From NCBI GenBank assembly GCA_031267915.1, contig JAIRYE010000020.1:1-39491 (forward strand): a stretch of DNA of 39,491 nt. Direction: 5' to 3'. Both the position numbers and the translations under genes were made by a program. Numbering within the stretch: position 1 is the stretch's first letter; the number at the start of each line of letters is the position of its first letter. This stretch comes from Puniceicoccales bacterium (lineage in GTDB: Bacteria > Verrucomicrobiota > Verrucomicrobiia > Opitutales > JAIRKQ01). Shown here piece by piece: positions 6,562-16,112 of this stretch. The notes beneath the pieces were generated by a model that was not told the DNA's origin, made no database searches, and saw only the letters and a program-made list of their open reading frames with translations.

Positions 6562-7914
6562 ATGGCGTGGATTTTAAACAAATCTGCTGTGGGTAAAGCG
6601 CTGAGAATTTTCGTAAAGACCTATGGCTGCCAAATGAATGAGCGGGATAGCGAGATGATCCTGTCGCAGCTGCAGCGGGCAGGGCATGTGATCGCCGCGA
6701 ATGAAAGTGTGGCCGATGTTGTCATTCTGAATACCTGCAGCATTCGGGAGCAGGCGGAGGTAAAGGCGCTCGGAAAGTCTGGTTACCTGTCCCGGAGGAA
6801 GCGGGCAGATCCAAATTTCAGAATTGGCATTGTTGGCTGCATGGCTGAAAATTTTGGAGGAAAATTATTTGAATTGAACAGTGCCATAGATTTTGTCGTT
6901 GGACCACGCAGATTGCACGAACTTGCTGATGTAATTGCCAACGGAATGGACAATTTGCGCACCGGAGAACCCGGGAAAGAAAATTTTTCACAGGGTTTCG
7001 ATCACCTCCGCAGCCAGTCAAAGTGCACTGCATTTGTGTCAATTATGCAGGGTTGCAACATGCGGTGCAGCTATTGCATCGTCCCGCGGACACGTGGCCG
7101 CGAAAGTTATCGACGGATGGACGATGTCGCCGAAGAGGTGAAATTTTTGGCTCGGAATGGAGTCAGGGAGATCACTCTGCTGGGGCAAATCGTCAACAGC
7201 TACGGCGGTAGGAAAATGTCGATCGCCGGAGGAAAAACGCCGTTTGTTCAACTGCTGGAAAAGCTTAGCGAAGTGGACGGTATTCTCAGAATTCGCTACA
7301 TGTCGCCGCATCCGTGCAGCTTTTCGAATGATTTGATCGCTGCCCATGGGAATTTGCCGAAGCTGTGCCCGGCGGTGCACCTGCCTATTCAGAGCGGATC
7401 GGATCGCATTCTCAGTGATATGAGGCGCCAGTACACCGGGGAAAAGATTTTGCAAATTGTTGAAAAATTGCGTGCTGCCGTGCCACACATAGGGCTTTCA
7501 ACGGATGTGATAGTTGGATATCCGGGGGAGACGGAGGAGGATTTCGCGGAGACAGTTTCCCTATTTGACTCAGCAAAGTTCAACATGGCATTCGTTTTTA
7601 AGTACAGTCCACGCGCGGGGACAAAGTCAGCGGAAATGGTCGATGACGTTCCGGAAAGTGAAAAGGTGCGGCGCAATCAAATACTGCTGAAGCATATCGA
7701 AGAGGCCTCATTGCGATGCCACCGGCAGTTTGTCGATCACACCGTAGAAGTCCTGGTCGAGGGTCGTGCCAAGCGCGGGGAAAACATGATGTTTGGATGG
7801 ACCCCAAATCATCTGAAAGTGATATTTGAAACGGCGGGAAATGCCATCGGAGAGATTGTCCGCGTTAGAGTTACGAGTTTTGCAGCTACGGTACTGTGTG
7901 GCGTAGTTGCTTGA
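6562..7914 (+). CDS. miaB: tRNA-2-methylthio-N6-dimethylallyladenosine synthase MiaB
   Basis: A radical-SAM methylthiotransferase that adds the 2-methylthio group to i6A37 of tRNAs reading UNN codons. At 450 aa it is family length. The N-terminal MTTase domain carries three cluster cysteines: Cys23 (TYGCQMN), Cys59 (NTCSIR) and Cys93 (VGCMAE). The radical-SAM motif is CNMRCSYC with Cys165, Cys169 and Cys172, followed by the IVPRTRGRESYR segment. Later motifs such as HLPIQSGSD and DVIVGYPGETEEDF are present, and the C-terminal ~65 residues form the TRAM RNA-binding domain. The start MAWILNK lacks an obvious ribosome-binding site, but the distance to the first Cys is normal. It converges on the uracil-DNA glycosylase gene with a 16-bp gap. 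Confidence 0.95.
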   Translation: MAWILNKSAVGKALRIFVKTYGCQMNERDSEMILSQLQRAGHVIAANESVADVVILNTCSIREQAEVKALGKSGYLSRRKRADPNFRIGIVGCMAENFGGKLFELNSAIDFVVGPRRLHELADVIANGMDNLRTGEPGKENFSQGFDHLRSQSKCTAFVSIMQGCNMRCSYCIVPRTRGRESYRRMDDVAEEVKFLARNGVREITLLGQIVNSYGGRKMSIAGGKTPFVQLLEKLSEVDGILRIRYMSPHPCSFSNDLIAAHGNLPKLCPAVHLPIQSGSDRILSDMRRQYTGEKILQIVEKLRAAVPHIGLSTDVIVGYPGETEEDFAETVSLFDSAKFNMAFVFKYSPRAGTKSAEMVDDVPESEKVRRNQILLKHIEEASLRCHRQFVDHTVEVLVEGRAKRGENMMFGWTPNHLKVIFETAGNAIGEIVRVRVTSFAATVLCGVVA

Positions 7915-7930
7915 ATTGAAATTTTGGAAT

Positions 7931-8818
7931 TTACTGCCCCAGGAAATAATTCCTTTGCCTATCGCCAATGGGCACATTCAGCCTTTCCATGACCCGCAGC
8001 ATATCCTCCCAGACGATGCGCTTCGCGGCGTTTGTATTGTTGCGCAGCAGGTAGGATGGGTGAAAAGTTACAATTAGATGAATGCCGGAGAAAGTTGTCC
8101 ACCTGCCGCGAATATCTGCCATTCGCCGCGACGGATCACGGCCCAGCAGTCCGCTGGCTGCGGTGGCTCCGAGGGCAACGATCACTTTGGGTTGTATGAT
8201 TTCGATTTGCGCCAGCAAATATGGCAAACAGAATGCCATTTCTTCCTGCGTAGGGGGGCGATTCCCGGTTCCAATTGGCATTTCCGGACGCCAATTCATG
8301 ATATTTGCAATGTACACGTCTCCGCGGCCAAAGCCCATGGCGGAAATTATTTTTGTGAGCAGTTGCCCGGCCCGACCAACGAAGGGTTCGCCAATGGTCT
8401 CCTCATCGGCGCCTGGGGCTTCTCCGCAGAAAAAAATATCCGCGTTAATATTTCCAACGCCAAAGACGATTTTTTTTCCGGGATGAACATGTTTCCTGCA
8501 AATTTCGCAATTCAGAACTTTATTTTTCAACCATTCATATTTTTCAGCTTTGGGGGAGTCTGGAATGATAATTTTTTCACAAATTCCACGGGAAAAGGAA
8601 TGATCCGGCAGCATATTTTTTTCCATTTGTGAGGTGCTTTCTTCCAATCTTTGGGAAGATTCCGGGAGAATTTTGGAAGGCTCTGGAGTGGCGGAAAATG
8701 CTTCCCTGAGCGAAATTATTCCGCTGTGTGAAATTGGCAGATCGCCAACTCCGTCGTCCTTTAAAGCTTGCAGCTCCATTTCCAATAATTCCAGAACTTT
8801 AAGTGGAGAAAGCGGCAT
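7931..8818 (-). CDS. Family 4 uracil-DNA glycosylase
   Basis: Removes uracil from DNA in base-excision repair. Family 4 enzymes carry an Fe-S cluster. The core (from about residue 130) shows CEICRKHVHPG near its start, FCGEAPGADEETIGEPFVGRAG-type active-site motif 1, the NWRP...NRPPTQEEMAFC segment, a PKVIVALGATAA strand, and the C-terminal HPSYLLRN motif. Only three of the usual four cluster cysteines are evident, because the NWRP position has Trp where many relatives have Cys. A non-conserved N-terminal region of about 110 residues precedes the core. I placed the start at ATG 8818, one nt after the ruvB stop, rather than the upstream TTG-type start inside ruvB. Translationally coupled to ruvB. 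Confidence 0.88.
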   Translation of the reverse strand: MPLSPLKVLELLEMELQALKDDGVGDLPISHSGIISLREAFSATPEPSKILPESSQRLEESTSQMEKNMLPDHSFSRGICEKIIIPDSPKAEKYEWLKNKVLNCEICRKHVHPGKKIVFGVGNINADIFFCGEAPGADEETIGEPFVGRAGQLLTKIISAMGFGRGDVYIANIMNWRPEMPIGTGNRPPTQEEMAFCLPYLLAQIEIIQPKVIVALGATAASGLLGRDPSRRMADIRGRWTTFSGIHLIVTFHPSYLLRNNTNAAKRIVWEDMLRVMERLNVPIGDRQRNYFLGQ

Positions 8819-8819
8819 A

Positions 8820-9836
8820 TTAAAATTGAAAATTCTCCTGTGCCGTCGCGTGTTCAAGCCCACTTTTTTGCCAACCTTTGGAGGTTAGAATTCTTCCCTG
8901 GGCTGTCCTTTGCACATACCCCTCCGTTATCAGATATGGTTCATGCACTTCCTCAATTGTCTGCAAATCTTCCCCGACTGCCATCGCAACTGTTCCGAAC
9001 CCAACGGGACCGCCGGAATAGTTCTGCGCCATGCAGATGAGAATTTTTTTGTCCATTTCGTCCAGGCCGTCAATGTCGATCTCCAGCATTTCCAGTGCCG
9101 CTTTTACCGAATCCATAGATGCTCGCCCCAGCGCTTTTTGCTGTGTGAAATCACGGACAAAGCGCAGCAAATTATTGGCGATTCTCGGTGTTCCACGCGA
9201 CCGGTTGGCTACTTCATTGGCGCAGCTACTGTTCATTTCAAACGACAGCAGCTTTCCGTTGCGCAGAATGATTTTTGTCAAATTTTCGCGGGAGTAGTAA
9301 TCCAGGCGCGTTTGCAGAGTAAATCTACTTCTCAGCGGAGAACTTAGTAATCCCGTCCTCGTCGTGGCACCGACTAGCGTAAACGGCGGCAGGCTAAGGC
9401 TGACGCTGCGGGCATTTGGTCCCTGGTCGATCATTATGTCGATGCGAAAATCCTCCATTGCGGAATACAAATACTCTTCCACCGATTTGGGGATGCGGTG
9501 AATTTCATCAATGAACAGAATATCGGACGGTTCGAGACTCGTCAGCAAACCCGCCAGATCCCCGGCTTTTTCTATGACGGGGCCAGAGGTTATGCGAATA
9601 TTGCTTCCCATTTCCTGCCCAAGGATCATGGCAAGCGTTGTTTTCCCGAGGCCCGGGGGTCCGCTGAGCAAAATGTGGCTCAGGGCCTCTCCGCGTTTTT
9701 TTGCGGCGCCGGTCATAATTCTTAGCCTTTCAACGGTTTTATCCTGGCCGACGAAATCCACAAAATCAGATGGCCGCAGCGACTGCTCTGCCGCGTCATT
9801 TTTTACATTGAGTATCTGTGGTACATTTGATTTCAT
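8820..9836 (-). CDS. ruvB: Holliday junction DNA helicase RuvB
   Basis: Hexameric AAA+ motor that drives branch migration with RuvA. It shows the LRPSDFVDFVGQ entry motif, Walker A (GPPGLGKTT), Walker B (LFIDEIHR), sensor 1 (LVGATTRTGLL), the arginine-finger region (PLRSRF), sensor 2 (RGTPRIANNLLR), and the C-terminal winged helix (GPVGFGTVAMAVGED, EEVHEPYLI). From ATG 9836 it is 338 aa, normal for the family. A TTG directly after the asmA-like stop would add 20 residues. Its stop abuts the glycosylase gene. ruvA is not in the window, and ruvC is separate. Confidence 0.95.
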   Translation of the reverse strand: MKSNVPQILNVKNDAAEQSLRPSDFVDFVGQDKTVERLRIMTGAAKKRGEALSHILLSGPPGLGKTTLAMILGQEMGSNIRITSGPVIEKAGDLAGLLTSLEPSDILFIDEIHRIPKSVEEYLYSAMEDFRIDIMIDQGPNARSVSLSLPPFTLVGATTRTGLLSSPLRSRFTLQTRLDYYSRENLTKIILRNGKLLSFEMNSSCANEVANRSRGTPRIANNLLRFVRDFTQQKALGRASMDSVKAALEMLEIDIDGLDEMDKKILICMAQNYSGGPVGFGTVAMAVGEDLQTIEEVHEPYLITEGYVQRTAQGRILTSKGWQKSGLEHATAQENFQF

Positions 9837-9896
9837 TCCATGCTGTGGGTGAGAAGGGCGAGCTTCAATGCCTAGTCCGATGCCAAAGTTTTGCAA

Positions 9897-12800
9897 TTAA
9901 AAATTTTTCCACTCCGCATCGTAGGTGTTGTTCTGATATATATTGTTCTGCAGAAGCTTGTACAAAATTTTTGTGAGATCTGAGTAATCCGGAGATCCAA
10001 CGGTTCCCCTGATGACAAATTTTGGCATGCGCACGAATTTCGTATTATTTAACCTCTGAGTCGTGAGCCCAAGCTCGTTCATGGCATCACCCAATTCATC
10101 TGTGGCCTCTATTTCTATGCCGGCTATGATTGGGTAATTGTGAAAATGTTTATATTTTACGTTTGCGCAGGTGATTTTTGCATTTGCATTTGCTCGAAGT
10201 TTTGGCCCGTTTACATTAAATTCATCCAGGGAAATATGCAGGTCCTGTCCGCGATTGATGCGAATTTTCATGTTGTCATATTTGATTTCTCTCAGGCCAT
10301 TGACCAGTACTCCCGTGTAGTATATTTTACTGTTTCCGTTCCCCAGCAGCAGGCTAGTTGTTCCTATGGTTCCAGCCACAGTTTGGTAAATGTGAGGGAA
10401 CAGGTGTGATACGCGGAGAACTCCATGTTCGCACTCAATATTTAGGCTTCCCTGTGCAGATTCGAGTGTTTCGTCGATGTTATCCCCCTCGGACATTAAT
10501 TGCAGAGAAATATCTCCTGTTCCGCTTATTACAGCCGGACGAGAGGGATCAATTAGTTGGCAAATTTTTTCCATATCTCGCATGCTAAAAGTGCCGTCCA
10601 GTGAAAAAGCATATGGCTGTTTGCTTCCGTGCTTTAGATATTCGAGCTTTGCTTCTATCTTGAGGGGAGACTCAGCTACGAAGCAACTGATTTCCCTCAG
10701 ATCGACATTCGAATCTGTTACCGAGCAGTAGCATTCTAATTTGTCCACACGGAAAAAATCGCCAAGGAAAACCTTGCCAAGTTCCACGGTTAACTGGCCG
10801 TTTATTTTTTTCAGATAGCCGGATTGTGCTTTCCCAAGCAAATTGAAGCCTCTCTCGCTTTTTTTATTCACGGAGAAAAGATCCTGGGTACTGGAGATGA
10901 GTCTGGCGTTTTCACGACTAAACACGCCCACCGGAATTTTTAGGATATCTGCTGCTTCCGAGAGGGACAGAGAATCCCCTTTTATGTCAATTTTTGCATT
11001 TATTTGTCCCGAGTTTACATTCACAGTTCCGTCAATGGTTGCCGCTGCGGATGTCGGGTGTTTCCCCTCAGCATTCAGTGTTGCGCTTGCCTGCAGAGTG
11101 TCGGATGCGCAGGAGAATATGATTTTACTTTCTCCGTTTATCGGAATTGCATCATTTTCCAATGTTAACATGGTGAATTTTAAATTCACTTCCCCATCGG
11201 TTACGCCATTGTTTTGCGCCAAATGTACCGCTCCGAGACAGGTTCCAGACTTCACTGGCAAATCCCTTGGGAAAAGCGAGACGGCATGGAGCTGATCCAA
11301 TTGCAAAAGCAGATTACAGTCGGCGAAATTTTCTTTCGTTTTGGAAGATGCAAAATTGATGGATCCATTGCAAATTTCATTTCCCTCGGGGGTATTGAGT
11401 GTGCCATTAAACGCCACCCGTGTTTTTTCACCGAATTCAAAATTTGCGTAGCAGCTAATGTCAACATTGTTCAGGTATTTTTTGGAGTTTTTTGAAATTG
11501 TGCAATTTTTTAGCACCAGCGGATCTTTCTGCGATCTTACGCAGATTGTGCCGGCTTTTGAAAACACCATAAATTTTCCGGCAATCAGAGCGTCTACTTT
11601 GAATGGAAAATTCCCGAGAATAATTTCCGGATCGGAGTGTTCGATCTCCAGTTCCAGTAAGTTTTTGTTGCCATTGAAGATGTTGTCTTCGATAATAAAT
11701 CCGGAAGGTTTTTCCCATATTACCAGTGGATCTACGGAGGAGCAAAGAATTTTAAAAGAATCATCCGCGTCCACACACGTCCCACTGAAGGATTCCAGCG
11801 TTAGGACTCCATTTGACATTTTGAAGGTTTGTTCCGCGGAAAGGAATATGTCGAAATTTACAGCGGGAAACTTCAGGGCGGGGAATAGCTCTCTGATGAG
11901 GTTGCTCGCAATGGCAATCTTTCCCGAACTTTTTAGCATGCCCTGGTCCGGATCAAATTCTCCGGCCAGCTTTATTGCCGTTTCAAATTTTGGGAAATTA
12001 TGCTTTTCGGAAACGCTGGGAAGCAGGCTGGTATCAAAATTTTCAGTGCATTCAATGAATAATTTTTTCTGCCCGTTGTCATATTTTATATCTGCATTGC
12101 AAATCACATTCTCGTTCTTGTCATCCACAACATCCATGTGGTAGAAATTTTTGCTTTCCGTTATTTTCGCAAACGCTCCTATGTGAAATGTTTTGGCCAG
12201 CTGATCGGAGTCGGTGAACATTTTCAAATTGTAGCTTGAATCCATGTCACTCAGTAGGCCTTCGTCGGATTGAAAAATTTTCATCTGCCCATTGCAATCG
12301 ATTTTTAGCGACTGCTGATCGACGTTTATGCCTTCCCCCAAATGAATTGTCGATTTAACATCGAGAATCGCAGTGCCAAGGGGAGCAAAACCGCTCCCGT
12401 CCACGGTTAGATCAATTGTCACGAACTCGGAGATATCCGCGAGCCCATTTATTGCAATGTGGTTTATCGTTGTTTTCAGGGGAAGTTGAGGGTTTTTCAT
12501 AAACCGTGCGGCGTGAAATGCCGCGATGATTTTGCTTCTGAGATCTTTGTAAATTTCCCCGGCGGAAATGCGCTGATCATTTGTTGGAGGTTGATAGATT
12601 ATGAACACATCCATCGCCACATCCTTGATTTTCAGCTGCTTGAAAAAAATCAAATTCCACAGTGACCATTTAATTTTACACTTTTCAATCATAAGTGTAG
12701 TGTTGTTCGTCGTCACCGAAAGATTCCGTATCTTTGCTGTCATCGGCCACACAGAAATTTTATCCAGATAAACTTCACTGTAGTACTTATCCAGGTGGCG

Positions 12801-12902
12801 TATTACTATTTTTTTTTGGAAAGCCGGTGATAGAACTACACAAACTGCTATGCCCATGAGTATGAGCAGGAGACTGAAAATTTTTTTTAAAAACTTGACC
12901 AT
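9897..12902 (-). CDS. AsmA/TamB-like envelope protein
   Basis: A 1001-aa protein with one N-terminal membrane anchor (about residues 5-26, LKKIFSLLLILMGIAVCVVL) and a very long periplasmic part made of repeating beta segments. This is the layout of AsmA/DUF748-type proteins, which are thought to bridge the envelope and carry phospholipids to the outer membrane. Motifs that fit are SVTTNNTTLMIEKCKIKW and LKIKDVAMDVFI at the front, and a C-terminal AsmA-like region with NGPKLRANANAKI followed by VIRGTVGSPDYSDL. It overlaps nothing, with ruvB immediately downstream. The assignment to this superfamily is by architecture, and the exact subfamily is uncertain. The presence of mlaE/mlaF elsewhere in the window fits a diderm envelope. 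Confidence 0.75.
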   Translation of the reverse strand: MVKFLKKIFSLLLILMGIAVCVVLSPAFQKKIVIRHLDKYYSEVYLDKISVWPMTAKIRNLSVTTNNTTLMIEKCKIKWSLWNLIFFKQLKIKDVAMDVFIIYQPPTNDQRISAGEIYKDLRSKIIAAFHAARFMKNPQLPLKTTINHIAINGLADISEFVTIDLTVDGSGFAPLGTAILDVKSTIHLGEGINVDQQSLKIDCNGQMKIFQSDEGLLSDMDSSYNLKMFTDSDQLAKTFHIGAFAKITESKNFYHMDVVDDKNENVICNADIKYDNGQKKLFIECTENFDTSLLPSVSEKHNFPKFETAIKLAGEFDPDQGMLKSSGKIAIASNLIRELFPALKFPAVNFDIFLSAEQTFKMSNGVLTLESFSGTCVDADDSFKILCSSVDPLVIWEKPSGFIIEDNIFNGNKNLLELEIEHSDPEIILGNFPFKVDALIAGKFMVFSKAGTICVRSQKDPLVLKNCTISKNSKKYLNNVDISCYANFEFGEKTRVAFNGTLNTPEGNEICNGSINFASSKTKENFADCNLLLQLDQLHAVSLFPRDLPVKSGTCLGAVHLAQNNGVTDGEVNLKFTMLTLENDAIPINGESKIIFSCASDTLQASATLNAEGKHPTSAAATIDGTVNVNSGQINAKIDIKGDSLSLSEAADILKIPVGVFSRENARLISSTQDLFSVNKKSERGFNLLGKAQSGYLKKINGQLTVELGKVFLGDFFRVDKLECYCSVTDSNVDLREISCFVAESPLKIEAKLEYLKHGSKQPYAFSLDGTFSMRDMEKICQLIDPSRPAVISGTGDISLQLMSEGDNIDETLESAQGSLNIECEHGVLRVSHLFPHIYQTVAGTIGTTSLLLGNGNSKIYYTGVLVNGLREIKYDNMKIRINRGQDLHISLDEFNVNGPKLRANANAKITCANVKYKHFHNYPIIAGIEIEATDELGDAMNELGLTTQRLNNTKFVRMPKFVIRGTVGSPDYSDLTKILYKLLQNNIYQNNTYDAEWKNF

Positions 12903-12914
12903 AATTTTGAAGCG

Positions 12915-14894
12915 TCAGCTCTCCATTTCTATGAAATTTTTAAGAGTCTCCAATGTTATTCCGAAGTCATTCAGCAAATCACGAGGCTGCCCACTGTATC
13001 CGAAATTTTCCACACCTGCGATTCTGCCATCCGTCCCAACATATTTGTGCCAGGGAGTTGCAATGCCAGCTTCAATGGCAATTTTATTTCGGCAAGCCCT
13101 GGGGATGACTGCGTCTTTGTAGGTTTCAGATTGCCTTTCGAATGCCTCCATGCAGGGCATTGAAACAACGCGAGTGTCCGGAAATAGCTTTGCCGCTTGG
13201 ATTGCCAGGTGCAGCTCGCTTCCGGATGCCAAAATTACGCGCCGCAGTTCCCCGACCTCGTCCAGAGCCACATAGGCCCCCCTTTGCGTTCCCTCTCGCC
13301 TTTTACTGGTGGATATTTCACTGAGCAGCGGCAGGTCCTGCCTGGACAGTACCAGTGCCGTTGCGCGGCTTCTGTTTTCCAGGGCCAGTTGCCAGGCCCC
13401 AACGGTTTCTTCGTAATCCGCAGGGCGCAGTACGTCCAAACATGGAATGCACCGCAGAGCAGCAATTGTTTCCACTGGCTGATGTGTTGGGCCATCTTCT
13501 CCAACCGCTATGGAGTCGTGAGTTAGAATGAATATCGTCCCCAGCTTTGCCAGTGCGGAAATGCGCATTGCCGCACGCATGTAGTCGGAAAAAACTAGAA
13601 ATGTCGAACAGGACAGGCGAAAGACTCCATCGTAGGAAATTCCATTGGCAATGGCTGCCATTGCGTGTTCCCGTACGCCAAAATAAATGTTTCGCCCATC
13701 CGGATTATCATGGGAAAAATCTCCACCTCCCCTGATGTAATTTCCAGCGGAACTGAATAAATCTGCACTGCCTGCCAGCATAAATCTATCCTGGGCAATT
13801 GTTTGTAAAATTTCTCCGGCAGCGGCGCGCGTCGACATTTTCTCCTTGGCGGATGGCGGTAGAATATTCAAATTTCCGCTGGCTGCCGTTTCGCTGGCAC
13901 CTTTCAGAGTTCGTGCCAGTTCAGGATTTTCCTTTTCCCAGGCGCCGAAAGTCTCCAGCCAATCGGAATGCTTTTTACTGCACTCCAACTTCCTCCGCGT
14001 AAAAAAATCTTTGGTCTCCTTGGAAATGAAAAATTTTTCATCCGGAAGTCCAAGTCTTCGCTTTGTTTCGGCAAGAAATTCAGTTCCGGCAGCACCATGA
14101 GCTCTGCTCGTTCCTGCGATTTCATCGATGCCACAGCCGATGATCGTTTTGGCGATTAGCAGTCTCGGAGAGTGTGACCGCAGTGACTGCGCCCGATTAA
14201 ATATTTCGGTGAAGTTTTCCAGGTCATTGCCATTGGCCTCAAATACTTCGAATCCATGTGCTTTGAACCGCTTTGCGACGTCTTCGCTCTGCGTTTTGGC
14301 CAGATCGGAGTCCAGGGTGACGTCATTGGAATCGAAGATCAGCGTCAAGTTGTCCAATTTCCAGTGGCCGGCAAGGGAACATGCCTCCGAGGCGATCCCC
14401 TCCTGAAGGCATCCGTCTCCGCACAAACAAACGACGTGATTAGTGAAAATTTTGTGCTTCTGGGTGTTAAACATTTTCGCTTGTTTTTTGCAGGATAGCG
14501 CCATGCCAACAGCATTAGCTATTCCCTGGCCGAGGGGTCCAGTCGTGCATTCTATGCCAAGTTTTTTATTAAATTCCGGGTGTCCGTGTGTGATGCTGCC
14601 TGTTTTCCTGAAATTTTCTATGTCACGCAGTGAGATTTCATATCCTGCCAGGTGCAGCCATGTGTACAGGAATATGCTGCCATGGCCGGCTGAGAGAACA
14701 AATCTATCACGGTTTATCCAAGTTGGATTTTTGGGATCGAAATTCAGCAGCTCTCCGAATAGTGCTGCTCCCATCTCGGCGCATCCCATTGGCATTCCCA
14801 GATGCCCTGAATTTGCTGCCGCAACGGCATCGAGTGCCAGTCCTCGGGCGTCATTTGCAGCGGATAATAATGAATCGCGTCGGCCAACAGACAT
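12915..14894 (-). CDS. tkt: Transketolase
   Basis: TPP-dependent enzyme of the non-oxidative pentose phosphate pathway, moving two-carbon units between sugar phosphates. About 659 aa from ATG 14894; a TTG start 13 codons earlier is possible. The N-terminal TPP domain has ANSGHLGMPMGCAEMG, the DRFVLSAGHGS motif, GPLGQGIANAVGMA and the TPP signature GDGCLQEGIASEA with the Asn in DSNDVTLDS. The pyrimidine domain has FGVREHAMAAIANG and LTHDSIAVGEDGPTHQPVE, with the expected substrate-binding His. The C-terminal domain is complete. It is in the minus-strand run with the AsmA-like gene 12 bp downstream. Confidence 0.95.
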   Translation of the reverse strand: MSVGRRDSLLSAANDARGLALDAVAAANSGHLGMPMGCAEMGAALFGELLNFDPKNPTWINRDRFVLSAGHGSIFLYTWLHLAGYEISLRDIENFRKTGSITHGHPEFNKKLGIECTTGPLGQGIANAVGMALSCKKQAKMFNTQKHKIFTNHVVCLCGDGCLQEGIASEACSLAGHWKLDNLTLIFDSNDVTLDSDLAKTQSEDVAKRFKAHGFEVFEANGNDLENFTEIFNRAQSLRSHSPRLLIAKTIIGCGIDEIAGTSRAHGAAGTEFLAETKRRLGLPDEKFFISKETKDFFTRRKLECSKKHSDWLETFGAWEKENPELARTLKGASETAASGNLNILPPSAKEKMSTRAAAGEILQTIAQDRFMLAGSADLFSSAGNYIRGGGDFSHDNPDGRNIYFGVREHAMAAIANGISYDGVFRLSCSTFLVFSDYMRAAMRISALAKLGTIFILTHDSIAVGEDGPTHQPVETIAALRCIPCLDVLRPADYEETVGAWQLALENRSRATALVLSRQDLPLLSEISTSKRREGTQRGAYVALDEVGELRRVILASGSELHLAIQAAKLFPDTRVVSMPCMEAFERQSETYKDAVIPRACRNKIAIEAGIATPWHKYVGTDGRIAGVENFGYSGQPRDLLNDFGITLETLKNFIEMES

Positions 14895-14966
14895 CTGCGT
14901 ACACTTGTGTGCAATTTTGAGAGAAAACTGCAAGTGAAAATATTAGTTCCCATTTCATTGGAAAAG

Positions 14967-15917
14967 TCAAAAATTCTTTGTGATGAGCATGGCGAGCAGA
15001 TACATTGCAATGAATAAAAGGCCACACATCCTTGAAAACGTTTTTTTCGTTTTGAAAATATACCAACTTGTCAGCGTTGGTAGCAGGATGGCGATTGCCT
15101 CAAGCAGGAAAGCATTTTCCTGAAAAGAAAAAGGGTGTGCCGTTGCGCAAAGACCAGCTACGAGCGTCAAATTTACAAGGCTCGAACCAATTATATTGCC
15201 CGAACAAATTTCATAGCGCTTCTGCTTCGCCGCCATTATAACGACAAAAATTTCCGGAGCGCTGGTCCCGAACGCCAGCAGTGAAAAACCTATGAATGTT
15301 TTCGATATTCCGTATGAGTCCGCAATTTGGCAGGAAGACGCAACGAGTAGGTGTGCTCCGTAACCCAGCAGAATTGAGGAAAGTATAAAAGTAAAAATGC
15401 TTTTGCCCAGATGCCAGGTGCAAGAATTCGCAGCGTTGTTTTCCGTTTCTAATTTTGAAGTTTGTGAATTTTTCCCGCAGAGAATATGGGACACGTAGGC
15501 GGCAAAAGAGACAAGAAGAGCTATGCCCTCCAGCCGTGAAAGTTTTCCATCTATGCAAAAAAAGATAAAAACAATCGTCAAGACGAGCAGCAGTGGAAAC
15601 TCCAGTATGGTAATTTTTTTTTCGCATTTGAATGGCGCAAACAGAGATGCCAGACCGAATCCGAGTGTTAGGTTGGTAAAATTACTTCCCAGTATGCTCC
15701 CAATGGAAATGTCCGTCTGCCCCTCAAATATTGCCACTGCCGCCGACATTAAATCTGGAGCTGCAGTTCCCAGAGAAATTAGGAGAACTTCGATGGCAAT
15801 AAAATTGCACCCCAGTTTGCGCACCATGTGAATTGTGGAATTGCATAGTAGTTTCGCTCCGCTGGTCAGACAAATGAATCCGATGACGAGAGAAAGCACT
15901 ACCAAAGACGCAGCCAT
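14967..15917 (-). CDS. Ca2+/cation antiporter (CaCA family, YrbG-like)
   Basis: A 316-aa integral membrane exchanger with about ten hydrophobic segments. The two alpha repeats that define the family are clear. The first is LISLGTAAPDLMSAA...IGSILGSNFTNL in the N-terminal half, and the second is LLAFGTSAPEIFVVI...GNIIGSSLVNL in the C-terminal half. Each contains the G-T-[AS]-x-P-[DE] motif and the G-[SN]-x-[IVL]-G-S/N motif of ion-binding sites. The halves are joined by a short polar loop around residues 148-170. Such proteins exchange Na+ or H+ for Ca2+. Cation specificity cannot be read from sequence. Divergent from sufC across about 195 bp. Confidence 0.9.
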   Translation of the reverse strand: MAASLVVLSLVIGFICLTSGAKLLCNSTIHMVRKLGCNFIAIEVLLISLGTAAPDLMSAAVAIFEGQTDISIGSILGSNFTNLTLGFGLASLFAPFKCEKKITILEFPLLLVLTIVFIFFCIDGKLSRLEGIALLVSFAAYVSHILCGKNSQTSKLETENNAANSCTWHLGKSIFTFILSSILLGYGAHLLVASSCQIADSYGISKTFIGFSLLAFGTSAPEIFVVIMAAKQKRYEICSGNIIGSSLVNLTLVAGLCATAHPFSFQENAFLLEAIAILLPTLTSWYIFKTKKTFSRMCGLLFIAMYLLAMLITKNF

Positions 15918-15995
15918 TTCGGCGCAGTCTAAAGATCGGCCAAAATTCGCAAGGAAGAAAATAACTCCTCTGCCGGCGCCTGGGTTGGAAAATTC

Positions 15996-16011
15996 TCCGC
16001 CTAAAGGCGGA
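15996..16011. promoter_or_regulatory. Short perfect hairpin in the antiporter/sufC divergent region
   Basis: TCCGCC-TAAA-GGCGGA is a perfect 6-bp inverted repeat with a 4-nt loop in the 195-bp region between two divergent genes. It could be an operator or an RNA hairpin in the sufC leader. There is no T-run on the plus side, so a plus-strand terminator is unlikely. Confidence 0.35.
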
Positions 16012-16112
16012 TGAACTTACATTTCCCTGGAAAATCGCGAGTGCAGGGGTGGGCTGCGAACAAATTGTTGCTTTTATGGTTTTAATGCTTAGCAAGTTCT
16101 GCTGTACTTTTC

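Noticed and set aside
14461..14937. Plus-strand ORFs across transketolase and other minus-strand genes
   Set aside because: They mirror codon bias of the true genes on the other strand and show no family motifs.
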